Below, one piece after another: positions 43,963-52,450 of a DNA stretch of 64,000 nt. The notes beneath the pieces were generated by a model, which saw only the letters and a list, made by a program, of their open reading frames with translations, was not told the origin of the DNA and did no database searches. Each line of letters begins with the position of its first letter. Positions within the stretch are counted from its first letter, which is position 1. The translations under genes were made by a program, and so were the position numbers. This DNA comes from Pseudobdellovibrio sp. GTDB taxonomy: Bacteria > Bdellovibrionota > Bdellovibrionia > Bdellovibrionales > Bdellovibrionaceae. The stretch is from positions 1 to 64,000 of the forward strand of contig JAMPXC010000001.1 of NCBI GenBank assembly GCA_023701385.1, in the 5' to 3' direction.

Positions 43963-44931
43963 ATGGGTCGTAAAGTTTTAATCGGGGCGTTAGCTTTAGT
44001 TTTTTTAGCCACAGGTTGTGGTCCAATTAAAAACAAAAAAGAAGAAAAGCCAGAAGAAGTTGTTACAGCCGGCTTCAACTCTGGACTAAGTGGAGCTATT
44101 TACTTTGATAACAAAGAAAGCTACCAGCGCCTTGATATGCACAGCGGGTTAAGCGAAAACTTTTTAGCCAGCGGTCCTAAAATGACTTCAGCCTCGATCG
44201 GCGGCGATCGTTTTGTGACTGTGAAACGTTCACGCAGCTATCCCGAAATTTTAATCATGGGCAGAAACAAAGAACCTGTGACTCGCATCGCGATTCCTGA
44301 AAATCCAGATGGTACCCCAAAGCTTTCACGCAACGGAGAACTTATTTTAATCGGTGGAATTGCGGGCGATACAAAAGTTTATAACTTAAACGGCCAGGTT
44401 GTGACAAATTTACGAACAAATGTTTCAAGTTATGATTGGCTTCCTGATGGACGCGTGATCTTTTCACGTTTCGGTACGATCTATATTATGGATGCCGACT
44501 TTAAAACTTTTAAAGTCTATCGCCAAATGGCGGGTACGGTAAGCTCATTAGCGGTAAGCCCAGATGGTGCTAATTTAGCTTTTGGAATGAAGTCGGGATC
44601 TGGTTCGCATATTTGGATTCTTAATTTATCTTCTGAAACTCTTCGTCAAATAACCACATCAAAAAGTGAGGAACATTTTCCAGCTTGGTCACCCAGTGCA
44701 ACTCACTTAGTTTTAGCTAAAGGAAAGCTCGCAGCCATTGATCTGATTGATAATGATAACAGAACAAAACCTCAGAATTGTCTTGAACTGTGGGTTGTGA
44801 ATGCTCACGCCAGCACAATCAGTGATTTAACTTCAGAAGATTTAGCCAACACATTTCTTGTAAAACAAAGTGTGGAAGGCCAAACCTCTGAAACCTGCGC
44901 TACATCTGCGCCACTGTGGCTTTCTCAGTAA
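43963..44931 (+). CDS. TolB-like beta-propeller lipoprotein
   Basis: A 322-residue lipoprotein from ATG 43963 (AGGGGG six bases upstream). The signal ends in a lipobox LATGC (about residue 19), followed by a Lys/Glu-rich linker. The body has repeating PD40/TolB-like strands: PKLSRNGELILIGGIAGD, LPDGRVIFSRFGTIYIMDAD, VSPDGANLAFGMKSGS, HFPAWSPSATHLVLAKG. It probably acts in the envelope as a scaffold, as TolB does with Pal. No tol genes are adjacent. The 3' end abuts the convergent GDT1 gene. Confidence 0.87.
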   Translation: MGRKVLIGALALVFLATGCGPIKNKKEEKPEEVVTAGFNSGLSGAIYFDNKESYQRLDMHSGLSENFLASGPKMTSASIGGDRFVTVKRSRSYPEILIMGRNKEPVTRIAIPENPDGTPKLSRNGELILIGGIAGDTKVYNLNGQVVTNLRTNVSSYDWLPDGRVIFSRFGTIYIMDADFKTFKVYRQMAGTVSSLAVSPDGANLAFGMKSGSGSHIWILNLSSETLRQITTSKSEEHFPAWSPSATHLVLAKGKLAAIDLIDNDNRTKPQNCLELWVVNAHASTISDLTSEDLANTFLVKQSVEGQTSETCATSAPLWLSQ

Positions 44932-45483
44932 TCAGACGAAGACACAGGCGATTCCGAAGCCAATAAAGAGTACACTGGCAATACGGTGTACCCATTTCAT
45001 TGGAATACGGTCTGTGAACCACTTGCCAAAGAACACAACTGGGGCATTGGCGAATAACATGCCCAACGTCGTCCCGAATGTGACCGCTGTCGTTGAGGCG
45101 TATCTTGCACCCAAAGCAACAGTGGCCAGTTGAGTTTTGTCTCCCATTTCGGCCATGAAAAAAGCAATCAGGGTAGTTACAAAGGGGCCCCATTTGTAGT
45201 TTTCATTTAAACCTTCATCTTTATCAGGAATTAAAATCCACAAACCAAATCCGATGAAAGTCGCTGCTAAGATTAAGCGTAAAGTCGTCGGTGAAAAGTA
45301 TTGCGTGATATAAACGCCGACATAACTTGCTAAAAAGTGATTCGCTAAGGTGGCGATGAAGATACCAAGTAAGATGGGAATTGGTTTTTTAAAGCGCGCT
45401 GCCAGAACTAAAGCGAGCAGTTGGGTTTTGTCGCCCATTTCGCTGATAAAAACTAAAATTGTTGAGTTGATAATTGCTTCCAT
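44932..45483 (-). CDS. TMEM165/GDT1 family (UPF0016) cation exporter
   Basis: A 183-residue membrane protein with about six helices and two copies of the family signature: EMGDKTQLLALVLAARF and EMGDKTQLATVALGARY. The family moves Mn2+ (and in some members Ca2+) out of the cytoplasm. I chose the ATG at 45483 (MEAIINSTILVFIS); the longer frame would extend into the riboswitch region. A yybP-ykoY manganese-sensing riboswitch lies just upstream, supporting a manganese export role. Its ribosome binding site is part of a hairpin in the leader. Confidence 0.93.
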   Translation of the reverse strand: MEAIINSTILVFISEMGDKTQLLALVLAARFKKPIPILLGIFIATLANHFLASYVGVYITQYFSPTTLRLILAATFIGFGLWILIPDKDEGLNENYKWGPFVTTLIAFFMAEMGDKTQLATVALGARYASTTAVTFGTTLGMLFANAPVVFFGKWFTDRIPMKWVHRIASVLFIGFGIACVFV

Positions 45484-45489
45484 GAAGTT

Positions 45490-45535
45490 CCTCACAAAAA
45501 AATAGCCGTGAGGTCTAAAGCATAAGACGACACGG
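45490..45535 (-). promoter_or_regulatory. Two mutually exclusive hairpins in the riboswitch expression platform
   Basis: On the minus strand, CCGTG...CACGG with GTCT/AGAC (45506-45535) forms one hairpin. Alternatively CCTCAC (45508-45513) pairs with GTGAGG (45490-45495), which holds the Shine-Dalgarno of the GDT1 gene. The two share the CCTCAC strand, so only one can form. This fits translational control by the upstream aptamer. Confidence 0.75.
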
Positions 45536-45550
45536 GCGTTAATTAACACC

Positions 45551-45680
45551 TATGTCAGTCTCGTCGAGAAAGTTAAACTGTACTGCAGTTTTTTCTACCC
45601 AACTGTGCCGGGGGTTATACCCAGTATGTCGACACAGCTCTTATTCGCAAGAATAAGTGACTACTCCCTAACAGCTCTTA
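45551..45680 (-). promoter_or_regulatory. yybP-ykoY manganese riboswitch aptamer
   Basis: On the minus strand the leader reads TTAGGGAGTAG ... GTGTCGACATACTG ... CCGGCACAG ... CTCGACGAGACTGACA. The GGGAGTAG start, CATACTG loop and CGAGAC-type end match the yybP-ykoY consensus; TGTTA near 45675 and TGACA near 45556 can close the P1 stem. This class binds Mn2+ and typically turns on export proteins such as MntP and UPF0016/GDT1 members, which matches the gene downstream. Confidence 0.9.
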
Positions 45681-45788
45681 AGTTATTGTAAGTTAAATGA
45701 AAACGCAAGAATTTGCTGTTAATACACATTTTGTTTAGCGGAACTCCTGCTTGTGTACCCGGTTTAAAGTCATTTAGAATCATACATC

Positions 45789-46469
45789 ATGAGTCAGTTT
45801 CGCCGTGGATTTAAAAGTATGCTTCCAATTGCTCCAGGAATTATTCCGTTCGGTGCGGTTATGGGAACAGTGAGTGCCGATGCGCACATGAGTTTTTTTC
45901 AAACGGTTTCAATGAATGCCATTGTTTTTGCCGGAGCCTCACAAATCGCAGCGGTTGAACTCATGAAATACCAAGCGGCAATTTGGGTCGTGGTCGCTAC
46001 AGGCTTAATTATTAATTTACGTTTTTTACTTTATAGTGCCGCTTTATCTCCGGTGGTTCAGCAAGAGCCTTTTGCTAAAAAACTTTTTAGTGCTTTCTGC
46101 GTGACTGATCAAAGTTACGCAGTGATGTCGGCTAAACAAGATAAGTTTCGTACCAACCACGAGGCCGTCGAATTTTACATAGGGTCATGTGTTTGTATGC
46201 TAATTGTTTGGCATTCATCGGTGATGGCGGGATATGTTTTTGGTAACTTTGCGCCAAAATCAATTTCTTTAGATTATGCTATTCCTTTAAGTTTTGTGGC
46301 GCTGTTAATTCCCACACTTAAAAATCATAAATATATTTTAGTCGCTATTTTTTCTTCGGTAGTATCACTGCTATTAAATGATTTGCCTTACCGCACAGGT
46401 TTAATGGCTACAGCTTTATTAGGAATTGCGGTGGCGTATTTTCTAACACGCAAAAAGGGGGATGCATGA
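45789..46469 (+). CDS. azlC: AzlC-family branched-chain amino acid exporter subunit
   Basis: A 226-residue membrane protein with about seven helices. The family opening (FKSMLPIAPGIIPFGAVMGTVS), FAGASQIAAVELM, NLRFLLYSAALSP and CVTDQSYAV are characteristic of AzlC/YgaZ. It works with the small AzlD subunit to export valine or other branched amino acids. Its stop overlaps the azlD ATG (ATGA), so the two are translated together. No LysR or Lrp-type regulator is immediately adjacent. Confidence 0.93.
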   Translation: MSQFRRGFKSMLPIAPGIIPFGAVMGTVSADAHMSFFQTVSMNAIVFAGASQIAAVELMKYQAAIWVVVATGLIINLRFLLYSAALSPVVQQEPFAKKLFSAFCVTDQSYAVMSAKQDKFRTNHEAVEFYIGSCVCMLIVWHSSVMAGYVFGNFAPKSISLDYAIPLSFVALLIPTLKNHKYILVAIFSSVVSLLLNDLPYRTGLMATALLGIAVAYFLTRKKGDA

Positions 46470-46789
46470 TTCCTCAAGGGTATTACTGGGTAAATGTTCT
46501 TCTCCTGGCGATTGGTACTTTAGCGATTCGCGGTTCGATTATCGCCTTATCTGCCAAAGTTAAAATTTCTGATCGTCTTAAAGAGTTATTCACGTTTATT
46601 CCAGCTGCGATTTTACCAGCCTTTGTTGCGCCCGCTGTATTTTTTCATAAAGGCGCAGTAGATTGGGTTTTTGGTAAAGAGCGTGCTGTTGTTTTAGTGT
46701 TAGCGACAATCTTGTGTGTGGTGACGCGTTCGACGTTGGCCACGATTGTTTTTGGCTTAGTGGCTCTGTATCTATTTACGAGTTTTTGA
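46466..46789 (+). CDS. azlD: AzlD-family small exporter subunit
   Basis: A 107-residue membrane protein with about four helices (LLLAIGTLAIRGSIIALSAKV, FTFIPAAILPAFVAPAVF, VLVLATILCVVTRSTLATIVFGLVALYLF). Size, hydrophobicity and its ATGA overlap with azlC identify it as AzlD/YgaH. The 3' end overlaps the convergent TfoX-like gene by 18 bases. Confidence 0.9.
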   Translation: MIPQGYYWVNVLLLAIGTLAIRGSIIALSAKVKISDRLKELFTFIPAAILPAFVAPAVFFHKGAVDWVFGKERAVVLVLATILCVVTRSTLATIVFGLVALYLFTSF

Positions 46790-47548
46790 TTTTTTCTTTG
46801 CTTTATCACGCAGTTCTTTGGCAAAAACTTGGGCTTCTTTTTTTAAATCTTCGCTAATCGCATTCCATTCAATATTTTCTAACGCTCCAATAATCGCATA
46901 AGCAAAAAGAGAATGGTTATGCTTAGGATTAACGTCAACCAGCTTAGCAAAAGTTTTTTTCCAGCCTAGGGCAATAAACTGCGCCGGCGTTTTGATCTTC
47001 GCCTGCAAAAAAATCTTTTCTGTCGCCGGGCCAAAATTTTTAAAATCTTGGATCGTTTTTAACTTATCCATTTTCTCGGTTAAAGATTCGTCACGAAACA
47101 TGCGTGGTTTACGCATATCTTCAGCAGATACTTTTTCGATTTTTTCAGGTTTGGCTTTTTTTGCTTTTTGAGGCGTCTTTCCTGTGACTTTTTTATCAGC
47201 CTTTTTCTTACGGTCAGGAATTGTGCCAAACATGGTTCTCGGGCGCGAAAGCTCGCGCGCAACTTTCTTAGCATGCTCTTCAAAGTTTTCATCATTGAGA
47301 GAAAGAAAAAGCCACTTAGGTAAAACAGAATGGTTTACTAAAAATGGAAATTGTGAAAGTAGTTTTTCGTGGTGTTCTTTTTCTGCAGGGAACATACAGC
47401 CATCCCACTTTTCAGAGCCGCCTTCAAAAAGTACGAGCTTTAAAAAAGGGCCGTCATAATAGGCAAATCCACCGAACATAGGGCGGCGGTTAAAGCTTTC
47501 TGGAAGCAGTTCTTCAATCCATTGTAATTCATCAGGGGCTTTTGCCAT
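46772..47548 (-). CDS. TfoX-domain protein (N- and C-terminal domains)
   Basis: A 258-residue protein with a TfoX N-terminal-type domain (about 1-110: RRPMFGGFAYYDG..., RTMFG) and a TfoX C-terminal-type domain (about 165-250: FKNFGPATEKIFLQAKIKTPAQFIALGWKKTF). They are joined by a Lys-rich linker (RKKKADKKVTGKTPQKAKKAK). In Vibrio, TfoX drives competence genes; here the role is unknown and the linker is unusual. It overlaps azlD convergently by 18 bases. Confidence 0.75.
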   Translation of the reverse strand: MAKAPDELQWIEELLPESFNRRPMFGGFAYYDGPFLKLVLFEGGSEKWDGCMFPAEKEHHEKLLSQFPFLVNHSVLPKWLFLSLNDENFEEHAKKVARELSRPRTMFGTIPDRKKKADKKVTGKTPQKAKKAKPEKIEKVSAEDMRKPRMFRDESLTEKMDKLKTIQDFKNFGPATEKIFLQAKIKTPAQFIALGWKKTFAKLVDVNPKHNHSLFAYAIIGALENIEWNAISEDLKKEAQVFAKELRDKAKKKSKTRK

Positions 47549-47657
47549 TTATGTTTATTTGCTCGCTTTCAGCATGACCAGTCATAGCCAAAAAATCTCT
47601 TTTACTCAAAAAGAATTCACGTCTACAGTTACATTATTCGCTTAAAAAGGAGTCATA

Positions 47658-48551
47658 ATGGCTAAAACATTTACTAAGGCCTCTTTGTTATCGGCTGTTC
47701 TTTTCTTATTTATTTTTAGTTGTTCTTCTTTACCTCAGAAAGAGGTTTTCTCAGAAAACACTAAAGGCTCGGTGACCAATCCTAAAGAAGTGATGTTTAT
47801 TCACGGTATGTTCATGAATTCAGATAACTGGACAGCTTGGGAGAAATACTTCGCCCTTCATGGTTATAAAACTTCATCTCCAGCATGGCCGCAACATGAT
47901 AAGTCAGTGGCTGAAATGCGCGATAAGAAAAACTTCGATGCTTTAGCTGAAGTGACTTTAGAAGATGTGTTAAATCACTACCGCGCTATCTTACGTGATC
48001 GACCGGTAAAACCCATTTTGATCGGCCACTCGATGGGTGGTTTAGTGTCGCAAATTTTATTAAGCGAAAACCTAGCTTCGGCAGCTGTTGTTCTTGATTC
48101 AGCCCCGCCACGTTGGACCTTTGTAGTGAGCTGGTCATTCACACGCACTAACTGGCCTGTGTTAAATCCGTTTGGTTCAAATCCTATCGTGCAAGACCAA
48201 GACAGCTTCAACTACGCTTTCTGCAATGCTCAACCTAAAGCCGAACAAAAAAGAATTTTTGAAACATTCGCGGTTCCAGAATCAAAACGTGTAGGTCGTG
48301 GCCCGTTAACGAAAGCGGGCTCTGTTAATTACGACAACGCTCGCGGCCCGTTATTGTTAGTGGCAGGAAGTGAAGATCATATTATTCCGGCGAAATTAAC
48401 TTATGCTAACTTTCAAAAATACGACGATACTCCGGGCTACACAGAGTTCTACTTAGCGCAAGGCCGTGACCACTGTTTAGGTCTTAGCCGCGGTTGGGAA
48501 GAGTTAGCTGAAATGTCTCGTAACTGGTTAGAAACGCACATGGTGAAATAA
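47658..48551 (+). CDS. Alpha/beta hydrolase lipoprotein
   Basis: A 297-residue hydrolase. The signal ends with IFSC (about residue 22), a lipobox-like site. The catalytic triad is clear: Ser in GHSMGG (about 125), Asp in GSEDHIIPA (about 238) and His in GRDHCLG (about 273). The oxyanion HG is in FIHGMFMNSDNW. It may be a lipase/esterase or peptidase acting in the envelope. AAAAGGAG precedes the ATG. The alkyltransferase gene follows 10 bases later, possibly co-transcribed. Confidence 0.88.
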   Translation: MAKTFTKASLLSAVLFLFIFSCSSLPQKEVFSENTKGSVTNPKEVMFIHGMFMNSDNWTAWEKYFALHGYKTSSPAWPQHDKSVAEMRDKKNFDALAEVTLEDVLNHYRAILRDRPVKPILIGHSMGGLVSQILLSENLASAAVVLDSAPPRWTFVVSWSFTRTNWPVLNPFGSNPIVQDQDSFNYAFCNAQPKAEQKRIFETFAVPESKRVGRGPLTKAGSVNYDNARGPLLLVAGSEDHIIPAKLTYANFQKYDDTPGYTEFYLAQGRDHCLGLSRGWEELAEMSRNWLETHMVK

Positions 48552-48561
48552 CGGAGAAATA

Positions 48562-49056
48562 ATGAAAGCAGACGTAGTTCAATACAAATTCGAATCTGAA
48601 GTTGGCGATATTTATCTTGAAGCTTCGGCAACAGGGCTTCGCAGTTGCCTTACAGAAAAACAAAAATCACCGTTAGTTAAATCTTTATCTGAAGCGGGCG
48701 AAGCTAAAAAATATTTAGTGCAAGCTGAAGCAGAAATCCGTGAATACTTAGCCGGAAAAAGAAAAACTTTTTCAGTTAAACTTGAAATCGTGGGTACTCC
48801 GTTTCAAAAGCAAGTTTGGAATCAGTTACAGAAAATTCCTTTTGGTAAGTCGGTGTCTTACAAAGAGTTAGCTGAAAATATTGAAAATCCAAAAGCGGTG
48901 CGCGCGGTGGGAACAGCCAATGGGCGTAATAATTTTTGTATTATTATTCCCTGTCACCGTGTGATTGCGGCCGATGGAACGTTGGGTGGTTACTCGGGTG
49001 GATTACCATTCAAGCGTCATTTGTTGAATTTAGAAAACATCGCTTTTAAGGGTTGA
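48562..49056 (+). CDS. ogt: Methylated-DNA-[protein]-cysteine S-methyltransferase
   Basis: Repairs O6-alkylguanine by transferring the alkyl group to its own active cysteine. The 164-residue protein has the family motif IIPCHRVI with C131, the helix-turn-helix segment GKSVSYKELAENI and AVRAVGTANGRNN, plus a terminal GYSGGLPFKRHLL. Size fits the Ogt type without a regulatory Ada domain. GGAG precedes the ATG, 10 bases after the hydrolase stop. No ada or alkB is adjacent. Confidence 0.93.
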   Translation: MKADVVQYKFESEVGDIYLEASATGLRSCLTEKQKSPLVKSLSEAGEAKKYLVQAEAEIREYLAGKRKTFSVKLEIVGTPFQKQVWNQLQKIPFGKSVSYKELAENIENPKAVRAVGTANGRNNFCIIIPCHRVIAADGTLGGYSGGLPFKRHLLNLENIAFKG

Positions 49057-49214
49057 TATGACGTTAGTTTGGTGTCGAGGACTCCTGTCCTCGACCCTGA
49101 CGGGCTGCGCGCAAAAATATCATTCTGATATTTTTGTCTAGATTTGATATTTTTAGACCTGTTCAAGACCTAGGGCTCGTTTAATAAAACACTTAAAATC
49201 ACGATAATTAATGC
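49057..49214. other. Structured intergenic region after ogt
   Basis: 158 bases without a gene. Two strong perfect hairpins: GTCGAGGAC-TCCT-GTCCTCGAC (49074-49095) and an 11-bp stem CAAAAATATCA-TTC-TGATATTTTTG (49112-49136). A further copy of TGATATTTTT at 49145-49154 overlaps a GTCTA/TAGAC pairing. The second hairpin may be a terminator for ogt, although the tail is short; the whole may be a dispersed repeat or a small RNA. Confidence 0.55.
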
Positions 49215-50297
49215 ATGATCGTTTCACTTTGGATAACCATCGGACTTGTGATTGCAGCTGCGCTCGTTTCAACACTGGGTGCTTATTTCTCTATTATCGG
49301 GATCGGGGCTTTATTTAGCGGAGCCTTAGTTGCTGTTTGCTTAATGGCCGGATCTTTAGAGTTCGCAAAGTTTGTCTTAGCGGCTTATCTTCACCAAACT
49401 TGGAAAAATATCAACGTTGCTTTTAAAATTTATATGACGTTCGCGGTTATTACTTTATCAGCGATCACGTCAATCGGTGTATTCGGTTTTTTATCTGATG
49501 CATATCAATCAGCTTCTACGGTATTAGAAGGTGAAACCATCAAATTAGAGAACGTAAAAAAACAACAGGAAATGATCACAACAGAAATTGAACGTTTAAA
49601 CTACTCTGTTGAAGAAATTCCTGAAGAACGTATTTCAAAAAGATTAGCGGCACGTCAAGCGATCGAGCCTCGTATTTTAGAATTAAATAAAAAATACGCT
49701 GATAACGAAAAAACAATTACCGAATCCAATTTAAATATCTTAGAAGTTAAGAAAAAAGTAGGACCATTAATCTACATTTCTCGTAACTTTAATATTCCTA
49801 TTGATAAAGTCGTTCAGTACTTAATCTTAATTTTCGTTTCGGTATTTGACCCGCTGGCGATTTGTTTAGTTGTTGCCGCGACTTATTCTATTGAAACTCG
49901 TAAGAATAAACATTTAGTTTTACACATGCAGCAAATGCAAGAAGCTGAATTAGAAGCTAAGCTTGCCGTGGCTCGCCAGGCGGCTGCCAAGAAAATCGAA
50001 GAAGCTGCTGCCGCAGCTGCGCAAACAACAGCGACTGTTGAAGCCGCGGCACAAGCAGATGTGCAACAAGCCGTTGATGCCGTAGTCACAGAACAAAAAG
50101 AAACAGCGGCTGTTGAAGCTGAACATTCAAAAACTGTAGAATCTCAGGTTAAAGCTGAAATGCAAGCTGAAGCAAAAGCTGAATCAGTAAATCCTGAAAA
50201 TCAAGCGACTGAGGATGATGTGATCGTTCAAATGAACTTTAAAGACGAACCCACGCAAGATAAAGCAACTAAAGACGAATCCTCAAAAGTGGTTTAA
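49215..50297 (+). CDS. Membrane protein with coiled coil, phage-like
   Basis: A 360-residue protein with membrane helices at about 7-27, 33-53 and 72-97, then a periplasmic/extended coiled coil (about 100-190), a further helix (about 200-225), and a long Ala/Glu/Gln-rich C-terminal tail (about 235-360). The opening region (GAYFSIIGIGALFSGALVAV, LEFAKFVLAAYLHQTW, YMTFAVITLSAITSIGVFGFLSDAY) resembles membrane proteins carried by many T4-like and marine phages, as I recall. Function unknown in either setting. The next gene begins 3 bases after its stop. Confidence 0.8.
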   Translation: MIVSLWITIGLVIAAALVSTLGAYFSIIGIGALFSGALVAVCLMAGSLEFAKFVLAAYLHQTWKNINVAFKIYMTFAVITLSAITSIGVFGFLSDAYQSASTVLEGETIKLENVKKQQEMITTEIERLNYSVEEIPEERISKRLAARQAIEPRILELNKKYADNEKTITESNLNILEVKKKVGPLIYISRNFNIPIDKVVQYLILIFVSVFDPLAICLVVAATYSIETRKNKHLVLHMQQMQEAELEAKLAVARQAAAKKIEEAAAAAAQTTATVEAAAQADVQQAVDAVVTEQKETAAVEAEHSKTVESQVKAEMQAEAKAESVNPENQATEDDVIVQMNFKDEPTQDKATKDESSKVV

Positions 50298-50300
50298 TGT

Positions 50301-51143
50301 ATGATCATTGTTACCAGATTTCTAGAACGTAAATGGGTTATCCAATTATTCGGTCTGGGACTGATCATTGCTCCATTTGTAAATATCCTTATTCAATTTT
50401 TAATTTTAAATTCTAAATCGGGTATCTCTTGGAGATACATCAGTATTTCATCGTATTTAATGAGCGGATCTATCGCGAACTATGTTCTGGCTTTAGGAAG
50501 TATCATTATCGGTTGTATCATGTTAAGTGGTTCAACAAAGGCATGGAAAGCGGTTCTTGCTTTAGTGGGAACACATCTGGTTTTACAGATTTTAAATTAT
50601 AAATCAAAAGAGTGGCAAGGTTCTCTGGGATGGGGAGCATTTGCTGTTAATCTTTCGGTGTTTTTATTTATCGCCGATCAATTAGTTTGGCGTATTAAAT
50701 CTAAAGAAGAGCTAATGGCTGAAGCGATGGCTCGTGCAGCAGCACTAAAACCAAAGCCAAAAGCAACACCAGAACCTACACCATTAATGGCCAAAGCCGT
50801 TGTGCCTGACCCAGGAAGTGAGTTTGTTCTTGGTGGCGGTAGTCGTCCGGTCGAGAAGATTTTAAATCTTAAATCGTACAAAAAGATCTTTTTTAGTTTT
50901 GGCGCCGATCGCCCTTGGGGAAGACTGATGACTCTTACAAGCCATCAGCTGATCGTGAATTGTTTTGAAAAAGCGCCGGAATCTATTGAAAACAAAACGG
51001 TGCAAATCGCATTCACTAAAAATTTAGTCATTGATATTAAGTTCGATCGCAAAGAGAGTAATTTATATTATTTTACTCCCTTGGATATGACACCGGATCG
51101 CGTGTTAGAGCTGAACCAGTGGCTTAAAAAAATCGCTGTCTAA
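50301..51143 (+). CDS. Membrane protein of unknown function
   Basis: A 280-residue protein with about four membrane helices (about 12-35, 48-72, 83-103, 113-132), a Pro/Lys linker (KPKPKATPEPTPLM, about 150-165), and a soluble C-terminal domain (about 185-280) with strands such as KILNLKSYKKIFFSFGADRPWGRLMTLTS and VQIAFTKNLVIDIKFDRK. I do not recognise the soluble domain. It starts 3 bases after the phage-like gene; the pair probably form a complex. Confidence 0.75.
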   Translation: MIIVTRFLERKWVIQLFGLGLIIAPFVNILIQFLILNSKSGISWRYISISSYLMSGSIANYVLALGSIIIGCIMLSGSTKAWKAVLALVGTHLVLQILNYKSKEWQGSLGWGAFAVNLSVFLFIADQLVWRIKSKEELMAEAMARAAALKPKPKATPEPTPLMAKAVVPDPGSEFVLGGGSRPVEKILNLKSYKKIFFSFGADRPWGRLMTLTSHQLIVNCFEKAPESIENKTVQIAFTKNLVIDIKFDRKESNLYYFTPLDMTPDRVLELNQWLKKIAV

Positions 51144-51494
51144 TTACTTTGTTTCAGCAGGAGCTTGTGCTTTAAGCTTGTTAGCCTGCTTCACGATAAT
51201 AAATAATACGAACGCAATAATTAAAAAATCGATAATGCCTTGTAAGAAGTTACCGTAAGCTAATACAGCGGCTCCTTTGGTTTTGGCTTCTTCGATTGTT
51301 AGGTAAGTGTTGCCATCCAAAGCGATAAATTGCTGAGCCACGTTTACGCCTTTCATTAAAAGACCGATTAACGGCATTAAGATATCGTTTACTAACGAGT
51401 TAACGATTTTGCCGAACGCAGCCCCAATGATCACACCGACAGCTAAATCCATTACGTTACCTTGTGCGATAAACTTTTTAAATTCTCCCATCAT
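51144..51494 (-). CDS. mscL: Large-conductance mechanosensitive channel MscL
   Basis: A pentameric channel that opens under membrane tension and releases solutes in osmotic downshock. From ATG 51494 (MMGEFKKFIAQGNVMDLAVGVIIGAAFGKIVNSLVNDILMPLIG) the protein is about 116 residues. AGAGGAA is positioned well upstream; the longer frame back to 51605 lacks one. TM1 with the GxxxG-like AVGVIIGAAFGKIV and TM2 (GIIDFLIIAFVLFIIVKQ) are clear. It is convergent with the preceding membrane protein gene, whose stop abuts it. Confidence 0.94.
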   Translation of the reverse strand: MMGEFKKFIAQGNVMDLAVGVIIGAAFGKIVNSLVNDILMPLIGLLMKGVNVAQQFIALDGNTYLTIEEAKTKGAAVLAYGNFLQGIIDFLIIAFVLFIIVKQANKLKAQAPAETK

Positions 51495-51701
51495 AAAATA
51501 TTCCTCTCTTGTTTTATGTGTTCGTTTTCCGTCGCTTATAAACAAGATAAAGCCTATTAAAATATTGTAAAAAGACAATAGTTTATCAGATGTCTGGCCG
51601 CACAAAGTGCTCCACCTAATTGTCTTAGCGTCATATGTTTAGACAGTAATGTTCAATATATTTAATTTAGAGCAGGAATAGGGTGTGCATGCTTTAAGGG
51701 T

Positions 51702-52322
51702 ATGCAATCTTTAAATTTAAAATCTATTTTGTCTTTATCGCTTGTAATGCTTTCAACATCTTTGGCACTTTCTGCCCCAATTAAGCAGGCCGATTTGACT
51801 GGAACTCAGTACTGCAAAGATGAAACTAAGCTTAAAAATTTAAGCTCAATTGCCTATCTTGATGAAAGAAATGAAATTGATCGTATCGTAGTTTCTAAAA
51901 AAAGCCGCGAACTTTATTTGATTAGCCAAGGCCGTATTTACAAAACGTATAAAGTGGCTTTCGGTTTTGGCTTTTACGGTGGTAACAAAGTGCAAATGGG
52001 CGACGGTCGTACACCTGAAGGAATTTATAGAGTTGAATTGAAAAATGCCCAATCAGCCTATCGCAAAGCCTTACGTGTTTCGTATCCGAATGACCGAGAT
52101 AAAGCTTTTGCTAAAGCGAATGGTGTAGCACCAGGTGGCGATATCATGATTCACGGTTTTCCGGTTGCAGATAATAAAGAATTACAGCGTTATGCGCTTT
52201 CACAAACACACCCACAGTTGAATTGGACACAAGGTTGTGTGGCTGTTACAGACAAAGAAATTGAAGAGATTTTCTCATTAGTGGCCGTTAACACGACGAT
52301 TGAGATCTGCCCCGTTGATTAA
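51702..52322 (+). CDS. Secreted L,D-transpeptidase (YkuD domain)
   Basis: A 206-residue protein with signal peptide (about 1-25) and a YkuD catalytic domain. The active-site motif HGFP (H151) and the nucleophile C179 in WTQGCVAVTDKEIEEI are both present. It probably forms or edits 3-3 peptidoglycan cross-links or anchors proteins to the wall. In Bdellovibrio relatives such enzymes can also modify the prey wall; which applies here is not shown. A strong terminator follows. Confidence 0.92.
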   Translation: MQSLNLKSILSLSLVMLSTSLALSAPIKQADLTGTQYCKDETKLKNLSSIAYLDERNEIDRIVVSKKSRELYLISQGRIYKTYKVAFGFGFYGGNKVQMGDGRTPEGIYRVELKNAQSAYRKALRVSYPNDRDKAFAKANGVAPGGDIMIHGFPVADNKELQRYALSQTHPQLNWTQGCVAVTDKEIEEIFSLVAVNTTIEICPVD

Positions 52323-52379
52323 ACATCAACACGTTGTCGAAAAGTTTACCAACACAACCCTCACATAAACTAATATAAG

Positions 52380-52404
52380 GCCAGCACAAGCTGGCTTTTT
52401 TTTT
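52380..52404 (+). terminator. Intrinsic terminator
   Basis: GCCAGC-ACAA-GCTGGC stem with a 9-T run, after the L,D-transpeptidase gene and before the CotH gene. Confidence 0.95.
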
Positions 52405-52450
52405 GGATTTCACTTTATACATCAATTTTAACTAGCAAAGGTGTATTAAA

